From: Puniceicoccales bacterium | GTDB taxonomy: Bacteria > Verrucomicrobiota > Verrucomicrobiia > Opitutales > UBA953 | Assembly: GCA_031279675.1 (NCBI GenBank) | Contig: JAITIB010000109.1 | Span: 1-16,572, forward strand | DNA length: 16,572 nucleotides | Direction of reading: 5' to 3' | Shown: in pieces, positions 6,967 to 14,009 of the stretch | Layout: every line of letters starts with the position of its first letter | Numbering within the stretch: the stretch's first letter is position 1 | Notes under the pieces: model-generated | Database searches by the model: none | Seen by the model: the letters and a program-made list of their open reading frames with translations, nothing else | What the model was told of the DNA's origin: nothing | Program-made: the position numbers and the translations under genes

Positions 6967-7413
6967 ATGGTAAATTTTAGTCCAGTGTTTATCTTGAATT
7001 ATTTGGGGATTTTGTTTGCCGCAATCTCAATTTCTTGCTGTGACCCGTGGTCTCAAAAAACATACACGAACGAGGAGGCAAAAACCAAGATAGTGTCAGA
7101 TGCTGACTTACAATTGCCAGCGTTCGTAAGAGTTGAAGAATTCTACGTGGATGATCGGTCGGTGGACGAAACATGGGTCGCCAAACTTCGACTGCCGCGA
7201 AGCTCAAAGGATTCAATCCTTTCGTCTCTTCGGTCAAAATTAAGCGAGGATATTGGCCGGAGTCCCGCTGTAACTGGTGGAATGAAATGGTGGAATCCCC
7301 AGGGCGTGCTGATCGAAAAAACGTATTATTCCCATTCTTGCGCGCTCGTTAATGCCATTTTTTGCGACAATGAAGAAGATCTTGTTCTTTACTTGGAGTG
7401 TGTTTATTTTTGA
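6967..7413 (+). CDS. Hypothetical exported protein or lipoprotein
   Basis: A 148-residue protein I do not recognise. It begins with a hydrophobic segment (FILNYLGILFAAISIS, ~8-23) ending in two Cys, so it may be a secreted protein or lipoprotein, though the residues before the first Cys (SIS) are a poor lipobox. The rest is soluble and acidic (EEFYVDDRSVDETW, KMWWNP-like GMKWWNPQG) and ends in LVLYLECVYF. AGGCGG at 6955-6960 gives a reasonable ribosome site before ATG 6967. GC content is well below that of the housekeeping genes and the codons are A/T-ending, which suggests acquired DNA. Small exported proteins of this kind often lie downstream of contact-dependent toxin genes as immunity factors, but no toxin is visible, so this is only a hypothesis. 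Confidence 0.6.
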   Translation: MVNFSPVFILNYLGILFAAISISCCDPWSQKTYTNEEAKTKIVSDADLQLPAFVRVEEFYVDDRSVDETWVAKLRLPRSSKDSILSSLRSKLSEDIGRSPAVTGGMKWWNPQGVLIEKTYYSHSCALVNAIFCDNEEDLVLYLECVYF

Positions 7414-7657
7414 CGCCGCCAACGCCCTAAATACGCGTCATGCACGACTTTGCCGTCTAAGGGCCTTCGGGCGCGCTCGCTCCTGCTTGGGAGGGTGCTT
7501 CGAGTCTGTCCGACATCTTTTTAGTAAGATCACGAGGAACGAGAGAACGATGGATTGGAAGCTTGCATTGAGTTCGCGTTCGCAATTCTTTCATGTGCAT
7601 TGGTGTTTTTGAGGAAAGAGAATGAATTCTTGAGCGTTTAATTTTATCATTGAAATT
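7414..7657. other. Gap between two AT-rich orphan genes, nothing recognised
   Basis: These 244 bases hold a short GC-richer patch (about 7440-7520) inside AT-rich DNA. A frame from 7352 to 7612 crosses it, but it starts inside the previous gene, has no ribosome site and resembles nothing. GAGGAAAGAG (7611-7620) is a good Shine-Dalgarno, but it serves only ATG 7622, which is followed by two codons and a stop in the same frame as the next gene. The gene start may therefore have been damaged, or this is a minimal leader. The TTGAGC/TATCAT-like words before 7658 are too weakly placed to call a promoter. Confidence 0.3.
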
Positions 7658-8353
7658 ATGAGAATGAAATTTAAAGCGACATTTTTCCTGTCCATGTTCC
7701 TTCTTGCGGGAATTGGGCTATATTATTTTGCCTCATTGCCGAAGTATTCTGTCCCGGAGATCAAGAGGCATTTTTTCTTGCAAGAAGAAAAATACAATCA
7801 ATTGGTTGATAAATTTAATGATATGCCGGATTTATTTAGTTTTCCGGGACGCATAGTTGTTTCATCTAAAATTGTAAAAAACACGATTCTGAAAGAATTT
7901 TTGGAATTAGGCGAAAATAGTGAGTATCTTAATTTTTATTCTTTCGGCGAAAAATGTTGGACGTTTCAGAAGAAAGGAAAGGACGGTGAAGTTGAAGATT
8001 ATCTTATAACGCTTCCTGCGATTTGTAAAATCCTATCACTGGAGTTGAAGCATCTTGAAGATCTTCGAGAAGATATGGAAGCTCTATCTGTTCGACACAT
8101 TACGAAAACCCTGGGAAATTCCGAAGAAATTTCAATTACTGTTTATTCTGATGGATTAGCTATTGGGGATTATGATGAAGTGTGCTTGTACTATTCAAAG
8201 AAACGCCCCAGAAATTTGTATTTTACAGGAGTTGAGATAGATCTATTTGATATTGTGCATGAGATTGAGGGCCATCCAAATTGGTGGATTGTGGAAAGCG
8301 GTCCCACAGCCCGCAAAATAAAAGAAAAAGTCCCATTGCCAAACCCTGATTAA
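7658..8353 (+). CDS. Hypothetical membrane-anchored protein
   Basis: A 231-residue protein with no recognised family. Residues ~6-27 (KATFFLSMFLLAGIGLYYFA) form one N-terminal hydrophobic segment after a basic start (MRMK), consistent with a signal anchor or uncleaved signal peptide. The remainder is charged and soluble, probably outside the inner membrane: a helical stretch near 35-55, LELGENSEYLNFYSFGEKCW, a Leu/Glu/Asp-rich helix around 125-150 (SLELKHLEDLREDMEAL), and an aromatic C-terminal part (EGHPNWWIVESG). Base composition is strikingly AT-rich, with many AAA, AAT, ATT and TTT codons, unlike genes on either side of the island, so recent transfer is likely. ATG 7658 has no Shine-Dalgarno; ATG 7664 is an alternative two codons later. 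It may be paired with the exported protein upstream, but they share no obvious similarity. Confidence 0.65.
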   Translation: MRMKFKATFFLSMFLLAGIGLYYFASLPKYSVPEIKRHFFLQEEKYNQLVDKFNDMPDLFSFPGRIVVSSKIVKNTILKEFLELGENSEYLNFYSFGEKCWTFQKKGKDGEVEDYLITLPAICKILSLELKHLEDLREDMEALSVRHITKTLGNSEEISITVYSDGLAIGDYDEVCLYYSKKRPRNLYFTGVEIDLFDIVHEIEGHPNWWIVESGPTARKIKEKVPLPNPD

Positions 8354-8530
8354 CCGGTTTTTCTTCCATCTTCCTTGTCGTGCCAAGGCAGCTTGGTGAT
8401 GTTCGTGGCGATGGCCTATGTGGCGTTTTTAAGCATGTTCACAGGGTCAAGAACTGCTTTTTTTGTCGCTTGGATTCAATCAGCGCTTATGTGTTGACGG
8501 GGACGGCTGCGCGTTGCTTTGTGTCCGCCC
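8354..8530. other. scpA upstream region with a small hydrophobic frame
   Basis: The return to GC-rich host DNA happens here. A 32-codon plus-strand frame (8399-8497) begins MFVAMAYVAFLSMFTG and continues with a second hydrophobic run (TAFFVAWIQSALM). It could be a two-helix small membrane protein or the tail of a host gene cut off by the AT-rich island. No ribosome site precedes it. No terminator or clear promoter is visible. Confidence 0.25.
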
Positions 8531-9418
8531 ATGATTTCAGACGATGTCTCCACTGTGCCTGTCGATTTTGACTTGTCCGCGTCCCCTGCCGGGGCGTCGC
8601 TGCCGGTGGACGGTGTGTTGCCTCCGTCCGAGCATCCGATACGGTTGCCGGCGTTTGAGGGGCCGCTTGACTTGTTGCTTTACCTTATCCGCAAGAATGA
8701 AATCGATATTTATGACATTCCCATCGAGGTTGTGACGCGCCAGTATCTTGAGGTGTTGCGCACGTATGAACGGAACAATCTTGAGGTGGCGGGGGATTTT
8801 TTCGTCATGGCCGCGACGCTCATGTATATCAAGAGCCGTCTGTTATTGCCTGCGGAGGTCAAGCCTGCTGTCGAGGAGGATTCCGAGGTGGGCGAGTCCG
8901 GGCTTGATCCGCGCTGGGAGCTCGTCCAGCAGCTCATCCAATACAAGCGGATCAAGGAGTGTGCCGCCCATATCGAGGTGCTGGTTGCGGAGCGGCAGGG
9001 GTATTTGCCCCGTCTTGTCTCGCCGCTTGCGGAGGAATTTTCCGGAGTGGAGCGCGCGCTTGCGAGTGTGGATCGCATCGAGGTTTGGAACACGTTCAAT
9101 CGCATTTTGCAGCGGCTTTCGGAACGCATCTCGCCGGGCGAGATTCATGGCGAGAGCGTTACCATTGCCTCGCGCATGGAGGACATTCTTGAGCGGTTCA
9201 ATACCGTGAAGCGTTTCACATTCAGTTCGCTGCTTCCGCCGTCGCCGACGATTGCCCTTATTGTGTCGAGTTTTCTGGCTTGTCTGGAGCTGGCGCGATT
9301 GGGGAAGCTTTTCCTGACGCAGAACGAGACGTTTGACGAAATTTATTGCGATGCAGAGGGCCCCGCGGAGGCTGTGTTTGCGGAGCCGCTTTCCGGGCAG
9401 GAGGCGATGTCTGAATGA
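8531..9418 (+). CDS. scpA: Segregation and condensation protein A
   Basis: ScpA is the kleisin that bridges the SMC ATPase heads and, with ScpB, drives chromosome condensation and segregation. The 295-residue protein shows the N-terminal kleisin signature FEGPLDLLLYLIRKNEIDIYDIPI (core FEGPLDLLLYLI, ~42-53), followed by ITRQYLE-like VTRQYLEVL and AGDFFVMAATLMYIKSRLLLP (core MAATLMYIKSRLLLP). An acidic linker follows, then a C-terminal winged-helix ending FLACLELARLGKL and EIYC. Length is slightly above the usual 240-270 because of an N-terminal extension of ~40 residues. ATG 8531 is chosen over TTG 8519; neither has a strong Shine-Dalgarno. The usual partner scpB is not adjacent; prmA follows after 59 bases, perhaps on the same transcript. 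Confidence 0.93.
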   Translation: MISDDVSTVPVDFDLSASPAGASLPVDGVLPPSEHPIRLPAFEGPLDLLLYLIRKNEIDIYDIPIEVVTRQYLEVLRTYERNNLEVAGDFFVMAATLMYIKSRLLLPAEVKPAVEEDSEVGESGLDPRWELVQQLIQYKRIKECAAHIEVLVAERQGYLPRLVSPLAEEFSGVERALASVDRIEVWNTFNRILQRLSERISPGEIHGESVTIASRMEDILERFNTVKRFTFSSLLPPSPTIALIVSSFLACLELARLGKLFLTQNETFDEIYCDAEGPAEAVFAEPLSGQEAMSE

Positions 9419-9477
9419 AATGAGTTGCCCCCGCCCGTGTTGTCGCGAAGAAACGGCGGCCTTCTTCACTTTTTTCC

Positions 9478-10365
9478 ATGATTGAACTTCGTTGTGTGAT
9501 TTCTGCCGATTCCGCCCAGCCGCTTGAGGACTTTTTTTGCGAGCTTGCGCGGTCTCCTTGGATGATTTATAACGAGCGTCCCTCGGAGCCCTGTTTCCTC
9601 GTGGGTTACTTTGACAGTGCGGAGGAGGCAACCGACGCGTGGGCGGATTTGCGCAAGGTGTTTGCCGCGCTTCCCGAGACGCCGGCGTTTCACCCGCTTG
9701 CGGACTGTGATTGGAAGGAGGCCTACAAGGCGCATCTGCACCCGTGGTCGCATGGGCGCTTGCACTGGGTTCCGGAGTGGCGCCGGGCGGATTACGCTGT
9801 GGGGCGGGGGGATGCTGTCGTTTATTTTGATGCGGGGCTTGCCTTTGGCACGGGGGATCATCCGACGACGCGTTTGTGCGCGTTGCGCCTGCTGGATTTT
9901 CTTGCCGCGGGAAAGGATCCTGCCTCGGTCAGCGTCATTGATGCGGGGTGTGGTTCGGGCATCCTTGCCCTTTCCGCCGCGAAGCTGGGGTGCGCCACCG
10001 TGCGCGGGTTTGACCGTGATGCGGAGGCGGTGCGCGTCAGTCTTGAGAATCGGGCCGCGAACGGGCTGGAGCCGTCCGCGGCGGTCTTTGTTCATGCGGG
10101 GATTGAGGATGGGCTGCGCGGGGTTGCGCCCGCCGACGTTGTTTTGGCCAACATTATCAGTGATGTTTTATGCATTTACGCGGACAATCTTCTGGCGGCT
10201 GTCGCGCCCGGTGGCGTCCTTGCCCTGGGCGGGATTCTTGTCCGTGAGCAGGCTGCGGTTCGGGAGCTTTTTGAAGTGCGTGCCCGGGCAAAATGGGGTG
10301 GGGTGGGTGTTGATGTTCGTGTGATGGGCGAGTGGGGCGATCTTGCGCTTTTCCGTCCGGTTTGA
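9478..10365 (+). CDS. prmA: Ribosomal protein L11 methyltransferase
   Basis: PrmA uses S-adenosylmethionine to methylate ribosomal protein L11 on Lys and N-terminal amino groups. The 295 residues have the family order: an N-terminal L11-recognition domain, DWKEAYKAHLHP (the PrmA W-x-x-x-[WY]-K phrase), then AFGTGDHPTTRLC (~122-134), the SAM-binding motif I DAGCGSGILAL (~155-165), the acidic turn GFDRDAEAV, and motif ANIIS (224-228), which takes the place of the catalytic NPPY of other methyltransferases. Length is standard. ATG 9478 lacks a Shine-Dalgarno and instead follows a pyrimidine run (CTTCACTTTTTTCC), much like the nuoM leader. It lies 59 bases after scpA and 20 before nuoM, in the same direction. 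Confidence 0.93.
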   Translation: MIELRCVISADSAQPLEDFFCELARSPWMIYNERPSEPCFLVGYFDSAEEATDAWADLRKVFAALPETPAFHPLADCDWKEAYKAHLHPWSHGRLHWVPEWRRADYAVGRGDAVVYFDAGLAFGTGDHPTTRLCALRLLDFLAAGKDPASVSVIDAGCGSGILALSAAKLGCATVRGFDRDAEAVRVSLENRAANGLEPSAAVFVHAGIEDGLRGVAPADVVLANIISDVLCIYADNLLAAVAPGGVLALGGILVREQAAVRELFEVRARAKWGGVGVDVRVMGEWGDLALFRPV

Positions 10366-10385
10366 TTTTCTCGGTCCACTTTTCC

Positions 10386-11900
10386 ATGATTTCTCCCGTT
10401 GCCTCTTTTTCCCCGGTGCTTGCGGACTTTGCCGGCGTTGTGCCGTTGCTCTGGGTTGTGTTTCCTCTCGCCGGGGCGTGCTGGCTTGCCGCGAGTCCGC
10501 GTTTGGGCGAGGTGTCCGCGCGGCGTGCCGGGCTTGCGTTCAGCCTTGGGACGCTTGTGTTTGCCGTTGTCGCGCTTGTTTGTGCCTGGGCGATCCCTGG
10601 TTTGCGGTTTGAGTTCAGCCCGGGTGTGTTGGGCGGGAGTGGTTTTGGATATGGTCTTCGTGCGGGTGGGCTGTCGTTGCTTCTTGTTTTTTTGACGGGT
10701 CTTGTGGCGCCGATGTGTCTTGTGGCGTCGTGGCATGTTCCGCGCGCGCGTCTCTTCAATGTTCTTTTTCTGCTCATGCAGGGGGCGGCATCGGGTGTGT
10801 TTTTGGCGCGGAATTTTTTCCTTTGGTTTTTGTTTTGGGAGCTGAGCCTTTTCCCCGCCTATTTTCTCATCAAGCTTTGGGGCGGGGCGGGTTCCGGGCG
10901 TGCGGCGATGACGTTTGTCCTCTACACGATTGGTGGGAGCGCGTTCATGCTGCTTGCCTACGCGGCTGTTTACGCGGTGGCGGGGACGTGGGATTTTGAG
11001 GTGCTGCGCGGGCTTGGCGCGGACGGGGTGCTGGATATGCGGCTGGCGGCGGTGGGTGGTGCCGCGCCGATGATGGTGTTCGTTGGTGTGCTGCTTGGGC
11101 TGGCGGTCAAGGTGCCACTTTTTCCTTTTCACACGTGGTTGCCGGCGGCGTATGCCGAGGCGCCCACGGGGGTTGCGATGTTTCTTACCGCGGTCATGGC
11201 AAAGATGGGGCTTTACGGGTTCGTTGTCGTCATGGCGCCTTTTGGGCGTGAGTTTTCCAACGCCGCCCCGGTGTTGCTCGGGCTTGCGCTTGCCGGGACT
11301 GTGCTTGGCGCTTGCGCGGCGATGCGGCAGAGGGATTTGAAGCGGATGCTGGCGTATTCATCCGTCAACCATTTGGGTTATTGTCTGCTTGCCTTGTTTG
11401 CCGTGGCTGGCGGTGGCGGGATGGTTTCGGTGGCGGTGGACGGGGCTTTTTTGCAGATGTTCAACCATGGGCTTTCGGCGGCGGCGTTGTTTTTTTGCAT
11501 AGGTGTTTTGGAGCAGCGTTCGGGTGTGCGCGGGTTGGGGGATTTCGGGGGTGTGCGTGGGTGTGCGCCTGTTTTTGCCGCGTTGTGCGGAGTGGCGTTG
11601 TTTTCCTCGTTGGGATTGCCCGGGTTGAATGGTTTTGTCGGGGAGTTCCTGATTTTTCGCGGACTCTTTGACATTGTTCCGTGGGTGGCGGCTGGGGCGG
11701 CATTTGGGTTGTTGGGGACCGCGGTTTTCTTGCTGACGTTCTGGCAGCGGGTTTTTCATGGTGCCGCGGGTGCGCATACCGCCGCGGTCACGGATTTGTC
11801 CGGGCGCGAGATTGTCGCGCTCGTGCCTGCGACGGTGTTGATGTTCGTTCTGGGTGTCTATCCGCAGGTGTTGCTGGACATTGTCCGGTTGTTGCCGTGA
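10386..11900 (+). CDS. nuoM: NuoM-like proton-translocating subunit of complex I
   Basis: A 504-residue polytopic membrane protein of the ND4/Mrp-antiporter family, which forms a proton channel in NADH:quinone oxidoreductase. Conserved features: FFLWFLFWELSLFPAYFLI (core FWELSLFP) with the transmembrane Glu, LAVKVPLFPFHTWLPAAYAEAPT (core KVPLFPFHTWLPAAY, with the Lys and His of the broken helix), VMAKMGLYG, LKRMLAYSSVNHLGY, FNHGLSAAALFF and LPGLNGFVGEF. About 13-14 helices fit the usual length. ATG 10386 lies in a pyrimidine-rich leader without Shine-Dalgarno. What is odd is the setting: no other nuo gene is in the window, so it is a stand-alone copy or part of a split operon. It could also serve a related complex (hydrogenase-type or Mrp-like), which the sequence alone does not settle. 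Confidence 0.85.
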   Translation: MISPVASFSPVLADFAGVVPLLWVVFPLAGACWLAASPRLGEVSARRAGLAFSLGTLVFAVVALVCAWAIPGLRFEFSPGVLGGSGFGYGLRAGGLSLLLVFLTGLVAPMCLVASWHVPRARLFNVLFLLMQGAASGVFLARNFFLWFLFWELSLFPAYFLIKLWGGAGSGRAAMTFVLYTIGGSAFMLLAYAAVYAVAGTWDFEVLRGLGADGVLDMRLAAVGGAAPMMVFVGVLLGLAVKVPLFPFHTWLPAAYAEAPTGVAMFLTAVMAKMGLYGFVVVMAPFGREFSNAAPVLLGLALAGTVLGACAAMRQRDLKRMLAYSSVNHLGYCLLALFAVAGGGGMVSVAVDGAFLQMFNHGLSAAALFFCIGVLEQRSGVRGLGDFGGVRGCAPVFAALCGVALFSSLGLPGLNGFVGEFLIFRGLFDIVPWVAAGAAFGLLGTAVFLLTFWQRVFHGAAGAHTAAVTDLSGREIVALVPATVLMFVLGVYPQVLLDIVRLLP

Positions 11901-11928
11901 GGGAGGGAAGGGGGTTGTGAGCCGGTGT

Positions 11929-13878
11929 CTATGCTGGGTCCAATTCGCGGAGCCAGAGGTCCGCGGTGGCGTCGCTGGGCATCCGCCAGTCACTGCGCGG
12001 GGAGAGTGCGACGCTGCCTATCTTGGGTCCGTCGGGCATGGTGGAGCGTTTGTATTGCTGGGCGAAGAAACGTTTCAGGAAGAGGCGAAGCCAGTGGCGG
12101 ATGGCGGTGGCGTCGTGTTTGCCGGCAAAGGCGTGCTCGGCGAGGAAGAGAATTTTGCGCGGGCGGCTGCCCTCGCGCACGAGGTGGTAGAGAAAGAAGT
12201 CGTGCAGGTCGTAGGGGCCGATGATGCGCTCGGTTTCCTGGGCGGGGGCGCCGTCGGGTGTGGCCGGGAGGAGTTCGGGGCTGATGGGGGTGGCGCAAAT
12301 ATCGTCGAGAACGATCTGCGTTTCCCCGCGGTATCGGGTGTGCGAGGCCCAGGTGACGAGGTGGCGCACGAGGGTCTTGGGCACGCCGATGTTGACGTGA
12401 TACATTGAGATGTGATCGCCGTTGAAGGTGCTCCAGCCGAGCGCCGCCTCGGAGAGGTCTCCGGTGCCGACGACGAATCCGCCCGTTTGTCCGGCGATGT
12501 CCATGAGGATTTGGGTGCGTTCGCGCGCCTGGGCGTTTTCGTAGGTGAGGTCGTATTGGGCGGGGGGGTGCTCGATGTCGCGCAGGTGTTGCTCGAGCGC
12601 GGTGTGGATGGGTGTTTCGCGCACGGTGACACCGAGTTGCTGGCAGAGCCGTTTGGCATTGTTGCGCGTTCGCGCGCTGGTGCCCGGGCCGGGCATGGTA
12701 ACGGCGTTGATGCCCGCGAGGCCGAGGCCGAGGCGGTTGAATGCCTCGACGCAGATGAGGAGTGCGAGTGTTGAGTCGAGCCCTCCCGAGATGCCAAGTG
12801 TGACGCTGCGCGCCCCGAGGTGGCGTAGACGGCGGGCAAGCGAGGCGGATTGGATGGTGAAAATTTCCCGGCAGTGTTCGTCTCTCCGCGCGGGGTCGGC
12901 GGGGATGAAGGGTGTGGGTGTGATGCGGCGGCGCAGGCGCGCGGGGGCCGCCGGGGAGGCGATGTGGAACGGGATGCGGCGGAAGGGCGGGGGCGGTGTT
13001 CCAAACCATGTGCTGTTGATGCGGCGTTCGTGCTGCAACCGGTGGAGGTCCACTTGGGAAATGAGCATGGTTTCCTCAAACGAGAACCGTTCGGATTCGG
13101 CGAGCAGATGTCCGTTTTGCGCGATGATGCCGTGGCCGCTGAACACGACGTCGGTGCTCGACTCGTTGGGTCCGCTGTTGGCGTAGGCGTAGGCGGCGAG
13201 GCAGCGTGCGGATTGCTGCACGACGAGCTCGCGACGGTAATTGGATTTTCCCAGCAGCTCGTTGCCCGCGGAGGTGTTGCACAGGAGTGTCGCGCCCGCG
13301 AGCGCCTGGCGCGCGCTGGGTTGCTCGGCGGCCCAGAGGTCTTCGCAGATTTCGAGTCCGATGACGCATTCGGGCATGTTTTCGGCTTGAAAAAGAAGGT
13401 CGGTGCCAAATGCCACCTGCTGTCCGCCTATGGAAACCGTTTCGCCTCCGGTGCAAAGCTTGCCCGAGGAGAACCAGCGCTGTTCGTAAAACTCGCCCGT
13501 GTTGGGCAGATGTGTCTTGGGGACGATGCCGGTGATGCGTCCGTTGGCGAGGAATGCCGCCGTGTTGTAGAGCCGCCCCTGAACGGCGAGGGGCAGCCCG
13601 ACGACGAGTGCCGCGCCAAGATCACGTGTGAATGCCGCGAGCTCGGCGAGGCTCTCTTGCGCGGTGCGCAGGAGCGCCTCCTGGTAGAAGAGATCGGCGC
13701 ACGTGTATCCTGTCAGGCTCAGTTCGGGGAAAACGACGAGGCTTGCGCCCTCGCTGGCGGCGTGTTGCGCGGCGGATTTGATGCGGGAGGCGTTGGCGGC
13801 AACGTCGGCAAGGCGCAACTCGGGTGTGATTGTGGCGAGGGTGAGGAATCCGTGTTCCAGAAGGGTATTGGCGCTCAT
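11929..13878 (-). CDS. nadE: Glutamine-dependent NAD+ synthetase
   Basis: NadE converts nicotinic acid adenine dinucleotide to NAD+ using ATP and ammonia taken from glutamine, in the cytoplasm. The 649-residue protein fuses two domains. The N-terminal nitrilase-type glutaminase has the E-K-C triad: E52 in VVFPELSLTGY, K121 in VPKTHLPN and C178 in LEICEDLW. The C-terminal ATP-pyrophosphatase synthetase has the P-loop GISGGLDST near residues 361-369, then NAVTMPGPGTS and VVGTGDLSEAALGW. The first two triad positions match those of the Mycobacterium tuberculosis enzyme, which supports ATG 13878 over the frame's earliest start at 13935. The gene converges on nuoM (28-base gap) and diverges from the MFS gene. 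Its coding strand is C-ending, so the plus strand stays slightly G-rich. Confidence 0.95.
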   Translation of the reverse strand: MSANTLLEHGFLTLATITPELRLADVAANASRIKSAAQHAASEGASLVVFPELSLTGYTCADLFYQEALLRTAQESLAELAAFTRDLGAALVVGLPLAVQGRLYNTAAFLANGRITGIVPKTHLPNTGEFYEQRWFSSGKLCTGGETVSIGGQQVAFGTDLLFQAENMPECVIGLEICEDLWAAEQPSARQALAGATLLCNTSAGNELLGKSNYRRELVVQQSARCLAAYAYANSGPNESSTDVVFSGHGIIAQNGHLLAESERFSFEETMLISQVDLHRLQHERRINSTWFGTPPPPFRRIPFHIASPAAPARLRRRITPTPFIPADPARRDEHCREIFTIQSASLARRLRHLGARSVTLGISGGLDSTLALLICVEAFNRLGLGLAGINAVTMPGPGTSARTRNNAKRLCQQLGVTVRETPIHTALEQHLRDIEHPPAQYDLTYENAQARERTQILMDIAGQTGGFVVGTGDLSEAALGWSTFNGDHISMYHVNIGVPKTLVRHLVTWASHTRYRGETQIVLDDICATPISPELLPATPDGAPAQETERIIGPYDLHDFFLYHLVREGSRPRKILFLAEHAFAGKHDATAIRHWLRLFLKRFFAQQYKRSTMPDGPKIGSVALSPRSDWRMPSDATADLWLRELDPA

Positions 13879-13914
13879 AAGGATCGTGGAGACGGCATGG
13901 TTGCGCGAAGACTG

Positions 13915-13938
13915 GCATTGAACAACGAAATTCAATGC
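13915..13938. promoter_or_regulatory. Inverted repeat in the nadE/MFS divergent region
   Basis: GCATTGAA (13915-13922) and TTCAATGC (13931-13938) form a perfect 8-base inverted repeat with an 8-base spacer. It lies 37-60 bases upstream of the nadE start, within the 131-base gap shared with the MFS gene. It could be an operator for a dimeric regulator or a leader hairpin of the nadE transcript. It matches no regulator site that I know. Confidence 0.4.
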
Positions 13939-14009
13939 GCGGGGCGGGGAATGTGGCGTTGCGTCTGCGCGGTGGCGGTGAGAGGGTGCCCGGATGTTTG
14001 TGATTTATT

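Noticed and set aside
7352..7612. 86-codon frame overlapping the end of the 6967 gene
   Set aside because: No ribosome site, crosses a composition change and resembles no protein.
10157..13009. Minus-strand frames opposite nuoM and alternative frames within nadE
   Set aside because: Arg/Pro/His-rich shadow translations; real motifs are in the nuoM and nadE frames.
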